From: Amaricoccus macauensis_A | Lineage (GTDB): Bacteria > Pseudomonadota > Alphaproteobacteria > Rhodobacterales > Rhodobacteraceae | Reading direction: 5' to 3' | Assembly (NCBI RefSeq): GCF_049800915.1 | Contig: NZ_JBNAFY010000008.1 | Coordinates: 145,884-209,883 of the forward strand | DNA length: 64,000 bases | Shown: positions 16,455 through 25,328 of the stretch, in pieces | Position numbering within the stretch: the first letter of the stretch is position 1 | Layout: each line of letters opens with the position of its first letter | The notes under the pieces: generated by a model | What the model was told of the DNA's origin: nothing | Database searches by the model: none | What the model saw: only the letters and a program-made list of their open reading frames with translations | Translations under genes and position numbers: made by a program

Positions 16455-16967
16455 TCAGTTGACAGTCAAGGGACCGTGCATTCCGGCGTCGTAGTGACCG
16501 GGCAGCAGGCAGGCGAATTCGAAGGTTCCGGGGGTCGCGAATGTCCAGACGATATCGGCTTCCTCGCCGGGTTCGAGGCGCACGGCGTTGGGGTCGTCAT
16601 GCTCCATTTCGGGGAACCGCTCCATTAGCTCCTTGTGCTCGGCATTGGCTGCCATTGTGTCCATGACGAATTCGTGGGCTTCCTCTCCGGCGTTGACGAT
16701 GTGGAGCCGGACCGTCTCCCCGGCCTCGAAATTCAGCTCGTCCGGTTCGAAGATGTAGATTTCCTCGCCCTCGTAGTCTTCACGCATGGTGACCTTGACG
16801 GTGCGCGAAGGTGATCCATGGGCAGGTTCGCCGATCGCCATGCCATGGCCATGCCCTCCGCCGTCTACGTGACCGGGCATTTCGCCGTGGCCGCCGGCGT
16901 GCTCTCCCGCAGCCAGGGCGACTGCGGGAAGCAGTGCCAGCCCGAGTGTGAGGACAAGTGACTTCAT
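16455..16967 (-). CDS. Cupredoxin (azurin/plastocyanin-like)
   Basis: The 170-residue exported protein has a signal peptide ending AVALA-A, a His/Gly-rich spacer (GEHAGGHGEMPGHVDGGGHG), then a cupredoxin domain. Type 1 copper ligands are visible as His in AHEFVMD and Cys, His and Met in CLLPGHYDAGM. The ATG at 16967 has AGGAGAAAA upstream; a longer frame to 17057 would remove the signal peptide. The His-rich spacer suggests metal buffering. It sits 28 bases after the multicopper oxidase gene. Confidence 0.9.
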   Translation of the reverse strand: MKSLVLTLGLALLPAVALAAGEHAGGHGEMPGHVDGGGHGHGMAIGEPAHGSPSRTVKVTMREDYEGEEIYIFEPDELNFEAGETVRLHIVNAGEEAHEFVMDTMAANAEHKELMERFPEMEHDDPNAVRLEPGEEADIVWTFATPGTFEFACLLPGHYDAGMHGPLTVN

Positions 16968-16995
16968 GAGGTTTTCTCCTGTACTGCTCATTGCT

Positions 16996-18357
16996 TCAGC
17001 CCTGCCTTTTGCCGCCGCGCGGCGTGAGGATGGTGGCAGGACTGGTGTTGGTGGCATGCTCCGGCAGTTCGCCGGTCCATTCCCAGGCCTGGGTTCCCGG
17101 CGGGTTTTCGTACCAGCCGGGATCGCTGTAATCGTCGGGAGCGATGCCGTCGCGAACCTTCACGACGCTGAACATCCCGCCCATCTCGAGGGGACCATAG
17201 GGGCCCCATCCGGCCATCATGGGCACCGTATTGTCCGGGATCTCCATGGACATCTCGCCCATATCGGCCATGCCTGCCGTTCCCATCGCCATGTAGCCGG
17301 GCTGGTGCCGGTTGATCATCCGGGATAGCCTGCGCTTGTCGGTTCCGATGAAGGTCGGGATGTCGTGCCCCATGGCGTTCATCGTGTGGTGCGACTTGTG
17401 GCAGTGGATGGCCCAGTCGCCTTCATGCACCGCATCGAATTCATAGGCCCGCATGGCGCCCACGGGAATGTCGATCGAGACCTCCGGCCAGCGCGCGCTT
17501 TCCGGAACCCAGCCGCCATCGGTTCCCGTTACCTCAAAATCGTAGCCGTGCATGTGGATCGGATGGTTCGTCATCGTCAGGTTGCCGACGCGCACCCGCA
17601 CCCGGTCGCCCTTCGAGACTACAAGCGGGTCGATGTCGGGAAAGATCCGGCTGTTCCACGTCCAGAGATTGAAGTCCGTCATCTCCATGATCCGCGGCAC
17701 GTAGGTTCCCGGATCAATGTCGTAGGCGGCAAGCAGAAAGGCGAAATCGCGATCGACCGGCATGAACGCAGGGTCGCGCGGGTGCACGATGAAGAGCCCC
17801 ATCATGCCCATCGCCATCTGCACCATCTCATCCGCATGCGGATGATACATAAAGGTGCCGGACTTTGTCAGGTCGAACTCGTAGACGAAGGTCTTCCCTG
17901 GCGGGATCGCCGGATGGGAAAGCCCGCCGACGCCATCCATGCCCGAAGGCAGGATCAGCCCGTGCCAATGCACGCTGGTGTGCTCCGGCAGGCGGTTGGT
18001 GACGTAGATCCGGACCCGTTCGCCCTCGACCGCCTCGAGGGTCGGACCGGTGGACTGGCCATTGTAGCCCCACAGCCGCGCGATCATGCCATCCGCCATG
18101 ATCCGCTCCACCGGTTCGGCGACCAGATGAAATTCCTTTACGTTTCCGTTCATGCGGAAGGGAAGCGACCAGCCGTTCAGCGTGACTACCGGATTGTAAT
18201 CCGGGCCTGTGCCAGGGCGTCCCGGCACCTGAGTGTAGGGGCTGTCTGTGGTTGCGGCCTCGGGCAGATCGCGGAACCGCGTCTGCGCGCTGGCTGCCGA
18301 GGCGAGCATCGCGCCGGCGCCAATGCCCGCGCCCAGAAGCTGTCTGCGGTTCATCAT
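16996..18357 (-). CDS. Multicopper oxidase
   Basis: The 453-residue protein starts with a twin-arginine-like signal (MMNRRQLLGAGIGAGAMLAS). It contains all four copper motifs: HWHGL, YHPHADE, HPIHMHG and HCHKSHHTMNAMGH. It should oxidise Cu(I) to the less toxic Cu(II) in the periplasm, as CueO and CopA-type oxidases do. A Met-rich segment near residues 355-380 (YMAMGTAGMADMGEMSME) probably binds copper. The start overlaps the TolC-like gene stop by four bases. Confidence 0.93.
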   Translation of the reverse strand: MMNRRQLLGAGIGAGAMLASAASAQTRFRDLPEAATTDSPYTQVPGRPGTGPDYNPVVTLNGWSLPFRMNGNVKEFHLVAEPVERIMADGMIARLWGYNGQSTGPTLEAVEGERVRIYVTNRLPEHTSVHWHGLILPSGMDGVGGLSHPAIPPGKTFVYEFDLTKSGTFMYHPHADEMVQMAMGMMGLFIVHPRDPAFMPVDRDFAFLLAAYDIDPGTYVPRIMEMTDFNLWTWNSRIFPDIDPLVVSKGDRVRVRVGNLTMTNHPIHMHGYDFEVTGTDGGWVPESARWPEVSIDIPVGAMRAYEFDAVHEGDWAIHCHKSHHTMNAMGHDIPTFIGTDKRRLSRMINRHQPGYMAMGTAGMADMGEMSMEIPDNTVPMMAGWGPYGPLEMGGMFSVVKVRDGIAPDDYSDPGWYENPPGTQAWEWTGELPEHATNTSPATILTPRGGKRQG

Positions 18358-19766
18358 TCGTCGTCTCCCTCTCCGGCAGATGGGCTGACCTCGCCGCCCC
18401 AGATCGCGGCAGTGACCATTGTTTCGGCCAGCCAGTAGTCGCGCTTGGCTTCCGCGGCCCCGAGTTGCGCCTCGAGCCCGTCGCGCGCATCCTCGATCAA
18501 CTCAAAAGTGGAGGTGATCATCCCGCTATAGGATTTGAGGGCTTCTTCATCGATTTCCCCTCTCAACGGCAGAACCTCGTCGCGCCAATGGCGCGCGACC
18601 GCATGGCGTCCCGTCACCGCCTTGTGGGCCATGCGCGCCTCTGAGCGCGCATCAATTGCCTGTTGGGCCAGGGTGTTTGCGGCCTTGAGATAGGCCATCT
18701 GTCCGCGCTTCGAGACAAGCCCGCCGGTGTCATAGAGCGGGATCTCGAAATCGATGTCGAGGACCGGTCCCTTGTCGGTCTCGCTGTTCTCTCTCTCGAT
18801 CTCGAGGCCAGCGCCCAACTCGACGTCCGAGATCATGTAGGTCTGACCTGTCAGCCGATATTCTCGTGCGACGGCCTCAAGCTCCAGGCGCCCCGACGCG
18901 AGATCGACCCGGTTTGTCAGCGCCAAACGCTCGATGTCGCTTGCTGTGCGTGGACTTCCCGGCAAGGGCGGGAGGGCGTCGGGAACATAGACGGTCACAT
19001 CGCTGCCCCAAAGGCCCATGAGACGGATTAACCGCTGCTTGGCGAGTTGGGCTTCAAGTCTTGCTTCGGCCTCCTCGCCCGCGAGCTCGGCTGAAAAGGC
19101 GTATTCACGCGCCTGATCTGCCCTGTTCATGGCGCCGGTCCGGCCAAGTTGGGACGCAAGTTCGGAGCTGGCTTCCGCAGTGCCCTTTGCCTCCGCTACC
19201 AGAGCCGCCGCTTCGAACGCGCCGACGGCTTCGATCCAGGCCTGCCGTGTCTCGACGGCCAGCGCGATGCTTTCGGCCAATGCGGCAAGTTCGGCCTGCC
19301 GGAAGCGGATTTCCCCGATCTCGGTGCGAGACCTGGAAGTTGCGAGGTCCAGAAGTGAGTTGATGAGCGTGGCTTCGAGTGTCCGGGTCACATCGCCCGC
19401 GATCCCCGAAACGGAGACCCCCACAGTGGGCACCGGGCCCATCGCGACCTCCCAGAGATCGCCCGATGAGAGCCCCAGTTCGGCAAAGCTGGCCTGCAAT
19501 CCGCGGTTGTTGATCAGAGCGACCTGGACGGCCGTATCTGAACTGATTGTCTTACCGCTCATCGCAGCCCGAACCCGCGCGGCATTGGCTTCCATCTCGG
19601 CATTTGTGAGGTGCCAGGCCGGCGCAGCGCCCACTGCCCGGCGCGTCCCGGCTTCGACGCGGTCAAAACCAGCTCGCGAAGCGCTTGCTTCTTGCCTCAA
19701 AGCTGCACTGCCGCAGGCAGATAGAAACAGCACAGCACCGAGGCTGAAATACACCCTCCTTCTCAT
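18354..19766 (-). CDS. TolC-family outer-membrane efflux lipoprotein
   Basis: The 470-residue product starts MRRRVYFSLGAVLFLSACGS, a lipoprotein signal with the lipobox LSAC. The rest is dominated by long Ala/Glu-rich helices in two repeats (DTAVQVALINNRGLQASFAE and DIERLALTNRVDLASGRLEL), as in outer-membrane efflux proteins. I chose ATG 19766 because AAGGGGG precedes it and it overlaps the upstream lipoprotein stop (ATGA); the frame is open 56 codons further. No inner-membrane RND pump is in the window. Confidence 0.85.
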   Translation of the reverse strand: MRRRVYFSLGAVLFLSACGSAALRQEASASRAGFDRVEAGTRRAVGAAPAWHLTNAEMEANAARVRAAMSGKTISSDTAVQVALINNRGLQASFAELGLSSGDLWEVAMGPVPTVGVSVSGIAGDVTRTLEATLINSLLDLATSRSRTEIGEIRFRQAELAALAESIALAVETRQAWIEAVGAFEAAALVAEAKGTAEASSELASQLGRTGAMNRADQAREYAFSAELAGEEAEARLEAQLAKQRLIRLMGLWGSDVTVYVPDALPPLPGSPRTASDIERLALTNRVDLASGRLELEAVAREYRLTGQTYMISDVELGAGLEIERENSETDKGPVLDIDFEIPLYDTGGLVSKRGQMAYLKAANTLAQQAIDARSEARMAHKAVTGRHAVARHWRDEVLPLRGEIDEEALKSYSGMITSTFELIEDARDGLEAQLGAAEAKRDYWLAETMVTAAIWGGEVSPSAGEGDDE

Positions 19767-19969
19767 TGGCCGCTGCCCCCTTGGGCATCGTTGAGCGCTC
19801 GCCAGTTGGCGGGCTCTTCGAGGATGTGAGGCGCGTAAGCCACGCCGGGGCCGGAAACGGCTGGTCCCGATACGGAAGGATCGGTGGCCGCTGTCAATAA
19901 TGACGCGTCCTCGAGCTCGTTGACCGGCGCGCATGCCGCAACGAGCAGCGGCGCTAAGGCCGCAAACAT
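19763..19969 (-). CDS. Small lipoprotein in copper operon
   Basis: The frame from ATG 19969 gives 68 residues with MFAALAPLLVAACAP, a lipoprotein signal with lipobox VAAC, then a Ser/Ala/Pro-rich mature part ending in ANWRALNDAQGGSGQ. A GTG start at 20008 is less likely because it would put Cys residues ahead of the signal. It overlaps the TolC-like gene by four bases. Function is unknown; similar short lipoproteins accompany copper-efflux genes. Confidence 0.6.
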   Translation of the reverse strand: MFAALAPLLVAACAPVNELEDASLLTAATDPSVSGPAVSGPGVAYAPHILEEPANWRALNDAQGGSGQ

Positions 19970-20049
19970 GATTTTCAAGGGATAAAGTCCCGTCTTAGAA
20001 CAACACACCTGATCGATCCGAGTGGGATCGATCGACCATCAAATGATGC

Positions 20050-20406
20050 TCAGGCGCGTGGCGGGCGCTGAAGTCCTTCGAGCAACGCGTCAGTATTCAG
20101 TGAGGGCTCGATACCCCGACGGTTCATGTCGGGAAGCGGTCCGATCTCCATCAGATCGGTAGGAGCAACTGCCACACCGAGAACGCAAGCATGACTGGCA
20201 CAGTGGCTTTCCGGGTGCTGGTGCTGCATCTCGTCATGACCAGACAGGACATCGACATTATGGTCATGGCCCTCGACAGTCACGCTTGCTGAAACGTGAC
20301 TGTCGCAATCGATCATTTCCACTGCATTCGCTGGACTCAGCATGACGGATACCGCGACAAACGTCACCGCCCATACAATCAGGAGTCTGCGAATCAGGTC
20401 ATGCAT
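20050..20406 (-). CDS. Exported His-rich protein in copper operon
   Basis: The 118-residue protein starts with a signal peptide (LLIVWAVTFVAVSVMLSPAN) and its mature part has a cluster of His and acidic residues (EGHDHNVDVLSGHDEMQHQH, then ESHCASHAC). This is likely a periplasmic metal-binding protein. It follows copA by about 80 bases in the same direction. The ribosome site is weak. The family is not recognised by name. Confidence 0.65.
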   Translation of the reverse strand: MHDLIRRLLIVWAVTFVAVSVMLSPANAVEMIDCDSHVSASVTVEGHDHNVDVLSGHDEMQHQHPESHCASHACVLGVAVAPTDLMEIGPLPDMNRRGIEPSLNTDALLEGLQRPPRA

Positions 20407-20489
20407 GGCGTGAAACTATCCAAGATCCGTCGGCATACAACTGGCATTTTGGTGATCCAGTCAAGAAACGGAGACGGCAAGTTCATGGA

Positions 20490-22853
20490 TCACAACTCCA
20501 GGCGCCGCAACCTCAAGGCGTTGCTGATTACTGACACGGAGGATAGCGACATGGCGGCCGCCGCAATCATCGGAGAGAGCAGCAGACCGAAGACCGGATA
20601 GAGCACGCCCGCTGCTATCGGGATCCCCGCCGCATTGTAGACAAAGGCGAAGAAGAGATTCTGCTTGATGTTGCGCAGCGTGGCGTCCGCCAGTTTGCGG
20701 GCCCGCACAATGCCTGACAGGTCTCCCCCGAGCAGCGTCAGCCCCGCGCTCTCGACCGCAACATCCGCGCCGGTTCCCATTGCAATACCAACATCGGCCG
20801 CGGCGAGCGCGGGCGCGTCGTTCACTCCGTCCCCTGCCATGGCGATCGAGGCGCCTTGGGCACGCAACTCGTCCACAAGGTCCTTCTTGCCTTCCGGAAG
20901 GACACCCGCACGCACTTCGTCGATGCCAAGTTGAGCCGCGACCGCTTCTGCTGTGCGCTTGTTGTCCCCCGTCGCCATTATGACCCGGAAACCCTGCTGG
21001 TGCAGGCCGCGAATGGCGTCCTTCGTGGTTGCCTTGATCGGGTCCGCGACCGCAATGATGCCTTCAAGCGCTCCGTCCACGGCAACGAACATCGCTGTCT
21101 TGCCATCGGCACGAAGGTCGTCGGCGGTCCGATCGGCAGCTTCCGTTCCAATCCCCAGCGACTGCATCAGGGCTGCGTTTCCGAGCGCCACTGACCGCTC
21201 GGCCACCTTTCCGGTCACACCCTTGCCGGTGACGGCTTCGAACTCCGTTGATTTGTCAGCTATGACACCGCGCGCCTTGGCGCCTTCGAGAATCGCCTCG
21301 GCCAAAGGGTGCTCCGACCCGCGTTCAAGTGCGGCCGCGAACCCGAGAACGTCGTTCTCAATGGTGTCGGACAACGCAATCACATCTGTCAGTTTCGGTT
21401 TGCCTTCCGTGAGCGTCCCTGTCTTGTCGACAATGAGCGTATCGACGCGGGCCATCCTTTCGAGCGCCTCGGCGTCCTTGATGAGCACGCCGGCCTGTGC
21501 GCCTCGCCCGGCGGCCGTGGTGATAGAGATCGGCGTGGCGAGGCCCAGAGCACAGGGGCAGGCAATGATCAGCACGGATACTGCGGACGCCATCGCGAAG
21601 ACGATTGCCGGGCTCGGTCCGATGATCAGCCAGGCGATGAAGGCAATCACGGCTATGCCCACCACGGCTGGCACGAAGATCTCCGCGACGCGATCCGCGA
21701 GGCCCTGAATAGGCGCACGCGATCGTCGTGCGCCGGCAACCATGTCCACAATCTGCGAAAGCACTGTGTTCGAGCCGACTGCGGTGGCACGGATGGCAAG
21801 CGAACCGTTCTTGTTGATGGTCCCGCCCGTGACGCCATCGCCTGCAGCCTTCTCGACTGGCACAGGTTCGCCCGAGATCATGCTCTCGTCGATCGACGAG
21901 CGGCCCTCGACCACTTCCCCGTCGACTGGCACGCTGTCACCCGGCCGGACCCGCAGGAGATCACCCTCGATGATGTTCTCGAGAGGTGCGTCATATTCCG
22001 ATCCGTCCGGCAGGATGCGTCGCGCCGTCTTGGGGGCCAGATCCATCAGAGCCCGGATTGCGTCGCCGGTGCGCTCGCGCGCGCGCAACTCCAGCACCTG
22101 GCCTACGAAGATCAGAGCCACGATGACGACGGCAGCCTCGAAATACGTGCCGACCATGCCGTCCATCCGGTATTGCTCCGGAAAGACACCCGGCAGGAAA
22201 GTCGCGACCAGCGAGTAGATGTAGGCTGCCCCGACGCCGAGCGAGATCAGCGTCCACATGTTCGGCGAGCGGTTCAGGATCGAATCCCAGCCGCGCTGGA
22301 AGAACGGGCGCGCCGCCCAGAGGACGATCGGTGTCGCCAGGAGGAATTCAAGATAGACGGCGATCCTGTGCCCGACCCAATCGCGCACGGGCAGGCCCAC
22401 CATCTCTCCCATGGTCAGAATCACGAGCGGGATTGCGGCTGCCGCGCTAATCCAGAGTCGCCGGGTAAAGTCGACAAGCTCCTCGCTCGGCTGATCACTT
22501 GGAACCATCGGCTCCAGCGCCATGCCGCAGATCGGGCAGGATCCAGCTTCGTCGCGAATAATCTCGGGATGCATCGGGCAGGTCCACTGAGTTCCCTGCG
22601 GCGCCCTCTTGGTCACTTTCGCCGCACTGCCGGAGGCGTAGAACCACGGATCGGCATCGAACTTCGCCTGGCATCCCTCGGAGCAGAAATGGAATGTTTT
22701 TCCGTCGTACTCGCGGCTGCGCGCATCCGGTGTGATCGCAACGGACATGCCGCAAACCGGATCCCTGGCCTTCGGACCGCCCTCGGTCTCGTGGTGATGG
22801 TGATGGCCACAGGCGCGATGCGCCTCGTGGCCCCGGTGTTCGTGATCTGTCAT
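20490..22853 (-). CDS. copA: Cu(I)-exporting P1B-type ATPase
   Basis: The 787-residue pump has a His-rich N-terminus (CGHHHHHE), a YHS domain (DPVCGMSVAI to FCSEGCQAKF), a CPMHPEI and CPICGMALEP heavy-metal-binding segment near residue 95-120, eight expected membrane helices, the transport motif CPC at 432-434, phosphorylation motif DKTGT at D476 and the hinge GDGVNDAPAL. It exports Cu(I) from cytoplasm to periplasm. It lacks the usual GMTC-x2-C domain at the N-terminus, having YHS and CPMHP blocks instead. GGGAGTCTGAA precedes the ATG, and a CueR-type promoter lies at 22882-22912. Confidence 0.95.
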   Translation of the reverse strand: MTDHEHRGHEAHRACGHHHHHETEGGPKARDPVCGMSVAITPDARSREYDGKTFHFCSEGCQAKFDADPWFYASGSAAKVTKRAPQGTQWTCPMHPEIIRDEAGSCPICGMALEPMVPSDQPSEELVDFTRRLWISAAAAIPLVILTMGEMVGLPVRDWVGHRIAVYLEFLLATPIVLWAARPFFQRGWDSILNRSPNMWTLISLGVGAAYIYSLVATFLPGVFPEQYRMDGMVGTYFEAAVVIVALIFVGQVLELRARERTGDAIRALMDLAPKTARRILPDGSEYDAPLENIIEGDLLRVRPGDSVPVDGEVVEGRSSIDESMISGEPVPVEKAAGDGVTGGTINKNGSLAIRATAVGSNTVLSQIVDMVAGARRSRAPIQGLADRVAEIFVPAVVGIAVIAFIAWLIIGPSPAIVFAMASAVSVLIIACPCALGLATPISITTAAGRGAQAGVLIKDAEALERMARVDTLIVDKTGTLTEGKPKLTDVIALSDTIENDVLGFAAALERGSEHPLAEAILEGAKARGVIADKSTEFEAVTGKGVTGKVAERSVALGNAALMQSLGIGTEAADRTADDLRADGKTAMFVAVDGALEGIIAVADPIKATTKDAIRGLHQQGFRVIMATGDNKRTAEAVAAQLGIDEVRAGVLPEGKKDLVDELRAQGASIAMAGDGVNDAPALAAADVGIAMGTGADVAVESAGLTLLGGDLSGIVRARKLADATLRNIKQNLFFAFVYNAAGIPIAAGVLYPVFGLLLSPMIAAAAMSLSSVSVISNALRLRRLEL

Positions 22854-22881
22854 TTCAGACTCCCTGTCTGATCTGACATGA

Positions 22882-22912
22882 AAGATGGGGCTTCCAATCG
22901 TTGGAAGGTCAA
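22882..22912 (-). promoter_or_regulatory. CueR-type copper-responsive promoter of copA
   Basis: On the minus strand TTGACC (22912-22907) and CATCTT (22887-22882) are separated by 19 bases, the long spacer typical of MerR-family activated promoters. The spacer carries the dyad CCTTCC-N7-GGAAG-C (22908-22890), very close to the Escherichia coli copA operator. Confidence 0.8.
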
Positions 22913-22929
22913 GACAGAATCAAGCGATC

Positions 22930-23691
22930 TCAGAAGAGCACCGACTTTGCCGGCATCCAGATCCCCATCACCACCATCATCAAGCTTTCGGTCAGTGAAA
23001 CGAAGCCGGGCGGAACCGCCGATTCCCCGCCAACGCAGGCACATTTCAACTCCCGCTTTTCGAAATAGACCGCCTTGACGATGCTGATTGCGCCAATCGT
23101 CCCGATGAAAAGCGCCACGGGCGAGGATATCCAGACGAGCGCGCCGGCGGTCATCAGGATTCCCGCGAGCGCCTCGGCAAAGGGGTAGATCCTGCCGTAT
23201 CTCACCCAGCGCCGCGCGAGCAGGTCGTAGTTGAGGAACATTGTCGAGAAGCTCTCGACATCCTGAAGCTTCTCGATGGCGAGAAAAGCCATGGACAACG
23301 AGACAAACAACTCGACAGCCCGCAGCGTGAAGATGCTGCCCTATTGGTTCCACGAGATCCCAAGCGCGAGCAGAAAGGCTACCGCAAAGATCGCGATGAC
23401 CGGCTGATAGGTCGTATCGCTCCGCTCCTCCGGCGGCGGGTCGAGATCGAAATAGACGCGCAGGTCGTCATAGCCGCCGATCCGCTCCCCTCCGATGAAA
23501 GACTGGGGCGTTGTCTGGACACCGTGTTCCTCCATGAAGGCCTCGCTCTCGCTGCGGGTGGTGAGTTAATGGTCCTCGACCTTGTACCCCTGCCGCTCCA
23601 GAAGGTCTTTGGACTTTAGGCCGAAGGGGCAGAGATGGTCCGGCGTAACCGTGCGGTAGAGGTGCGCGTGCTTGTCGTGATCCTTGGGCAT
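22930..23691 (-). pseudogene. Glutaredoxin-MauE-like membrane protein with two stops
   Basis: One continuous 253-codon frame starts at ATG 23691 (AAGGAGAGCCAG upstream). It encodes a glutaredoxin-like domain (HLCPFGLKSKDLLERQGY, then TTPQSFIGGERIGGYDDLR), a membrane helix, and a MauE/DoxX-like domain (STMFLNYDLLARRW, YPFAEALAGILM, ELKCACVGG). The frame is never shifted but is broken by TAA at 23566-23568 and TAG at 23341-23343. Intact relatives of this fusion in Rhodobacterales are single proteins. The pieces might still be translated separately (for example from 23310), but loss of function is more likely. It lies between the DUF305 gene and copA. Confidence 0.75.
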
Positions 23692-23701
23692 CTGGCTCTC
23701 C

Positions 23702-24544
23702 TTATCCTTGGATCGGGCAGCTGAATTTTCCCCGGAACCCGGCATGATAGTTCGCTCCTGCCGACACGAGCATGTCAGTCAAATCGTTGTCGTCTGTTCC
23801 CCGAACTTGGATACTCAGGCGCCCGGTCACGAAGTCTCGACCATCGCCCGATATTCGCACCAGATCACCGCTGATCTTCACAAGACCCGCGGGTCCTTCG
23901 GCATCCTCTCCCGTCACGAACACGGCCGGACTGTCCTTGGTGTAGGTAAACCGGCAGACGCCGCCATTCGGGAAGAGTTCCGCAATTTCGTCTTCGCTCA
24001 GAAATTCGGGGTCGACGTTCGTCACGACCTCCGATGCCAAGGCCTCTTCCGCGGAGACCAGCCGCGCGGCTGCTGGCTCCGCCGCTTCCTGAGCCTCGCC
24101 ATTCTTTCCAATATCGGCAATCAGAAAGCGCATTTCCGCGATTTCCTTGTCTTGGGCGTAAATGATGTCGTCGGCGAGCGCCCGAACCCGGGGGTCGGTG
24201 AGCTGAGCCCGGGTCGAGGTCATTATGGCAATGGAATGGTGCGGGATCATCGCGCGCATGTAGTTGCGGTCCTGGACGGTAACCTGGCTGCGTACCAGCC
24301 AGAGCGCACCGGCAAAGATTGCGACGGAGCCGGCAAGGATCGCGATGTTGAGCATGCGATTGCGATACATCGACAGCATGAAGACCAGCATGATGAGTGC
24401 CATGGCAGCCCCCATCACCACAGCCATGTAGGCTCGAGTCTCTGACCAGAAAATATGGCTGATGAGGTAGGTGTTCAGATACATCAAGCCAAACATTACA
24501 ATCGTTGACGTCGCAATCATCGCGAAGAATCGGCTATATTTCAT
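23702..24544 (-). CDS. DUF305-domain membrane protein
   Basis: The 280-residue protein has three N-terminal membrane helices, then a DUF305 motif MRAMIPHHSIAIMTS near residues 117-131 and a long periplasmic C-terminal domain ending in SCPIQG. DUF305 proteins are ferritin-like helical proteins often found with copper and heavy-metal resistance genes. I chose ATG 24544 (ACGGAGGAACGAA upstream), 21 codons inside the open frame. It heads the minus-strand copper operon and is divergent from cueR. Confidence 0.85.
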   Translation of the reverse strand: MKYSRFFAMIATSTIVMFGLMYLNTYLISHIFWSETRAYMAVVMGAAMALIMLVFMLSMYRNRMLNIAILAGSVAIFAGALWLVRSQVTVQDRNYMRAMIPHHSIAIMTSTRAQLTDPRVRALADDIIYAQDKEIAEMRFLIADIGKNGEAQEAAEPAAARLVSAEEALASEVVTNVDPEFLSEDEIAELFPNGGVCRFTYTKDSPAVFVTGEDAEGPAGLVKISGDLVRISGDGRDFVTGRLSIQVRGTDDNDLTDMLVSAGANYHAGFRGKFSCPIQG

Positions 24545-24583
24545 TTCGTTCCTCCGTTGAGATCGTGGTGTATGGTCCAACAA

Positions 24584-24600
24584 GCCTCCCACACTGGAAG
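24584..24600. promoter_or_regulatory. CueR-type dyad between DUF305 gene and cueR
   Basis: CCTCCCACACTGGAAGG is a near-perfect dyad (CCTxCC-N5-GGxAGG) like the copA operator at 22890-22908. It lies between the divergent DUF305 and cueR starts and probably controlled either or both. Confidence 0.65.
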
Positions 24601-24670
24601 GTTCCAAAGGAATTTCATCTCAGTTTTCCAGCGGCGGGAAGCCGTATCACGCGGCCAGACTGTGGAGGCG

Positions 24671-25063
24671 ATGATGATTATTGGAGAAGTTTTGACAGAG
24701 AGCGGTCTACCCGCGAAGTCAATCCGATATCATGAGGATATCGGACTTGTCCGACCGGCAAGAAGCGCGGACGGCTACCCTGCGCTCAGTTCGGTGGACG
24801 CAAACAAGCTCACCTTGCTGCACCGTGCCTGCTCGCTGGGCTTCCCAATTGAAGATTGACGAACGTTTCTTTCTCTCTACGAAGATCGTCAGCGGGCAGG
24901 CGCGGATGTGAAGCGGCTTGCCCGACAGCATCTGAACCGTATCGAGGAAAAGATTGCCGATCTCGGTTCGCTCAAATCCACGCTCTCCCGGGCATGTCAT
25001 GGCGCCACGCGCCCAGACTGTCCTATCCTCGATAGCCTTTCTGGCTCAGGAATGAGTAAGTGA
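24671..25063 (+). pseudogene. cueR: CueR-like MerR regulator with internal TGA
   Basis: From ATG 24671 (GGAG upstream) the frame reads MMIIGEVLTESGLPAKSIRY then EDIGLVRPARSADGYP, a MerR-type N-terminus. A TGA at 24857-24859 (codon 63) follows GFPIED, where CueR relatives have Cys followed by Arg. The frame then continues without shift through the dimerisation helix (LYEDRQRAGADVKRLARQHL) to the copper-binding loop CHGATRPDC and a natural TGA at 25061. The truncated product would have the helix-turn-helix but neither dimerisation helix nor copper site. A one-base change from TGC explains it. Confidence 0.8.
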
Positions 25064-25124
25064 TACCGGCATCGCAAATGCTACTTCCACTTGCGTCGTC
25101 CGGACCCAAGAACAGGTCGCGGAG

Positions 25125-25328
25125 GTGAAATTGAAGAGTCAGGCTCAACATATTGCGAAAGCTGCGGTGCTCTTGGCGATCTCAACTCTTTCGGCCCAGG
25201 CTCACTCGGAGAGCGAGAAGACAGCGCTGGCGGATGGCGCGACGCTCGCCACCGCTCCACAGGAGTTCGGCATGAACTTCGACATGCCAATGCGCATCAC
25301 GCTGAGCGATGAGACCGAACAAATGTGA
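25125..25328 (+). pseudogene. copC: Truncated copC-like gene
   Basis: GTG 25125 preceded by GGAG starts a frame with a signal peptide (AAVLLAISTLSAQA) and AHSESEKTALADGATLATAP, the start of a CopC periplasmic copper-binding protein (first ligand His after the cleavage site), then FDMPMRIT. After SDETEQM it stops at 25326-25328, exactly where IS3-transposase-like sequence begins on the other strand. About half of the normal CopC length is missing. Confidence 0.65.

Noticed and set aside
21309..22871. 520-residue plus-strand open frame
   Set aside because: Exact antisense of copA, rich in His/Arg/Asp from complementary codons; not a gene.
24857..24859. Selenocysteine at the TGA in cueR
   Set aside because: No recognisable bacterial SECIS hairpin was identified after the codon, no sel genes are in the window, and other nonsense codons nearby (TAA, TAG) show general decay.
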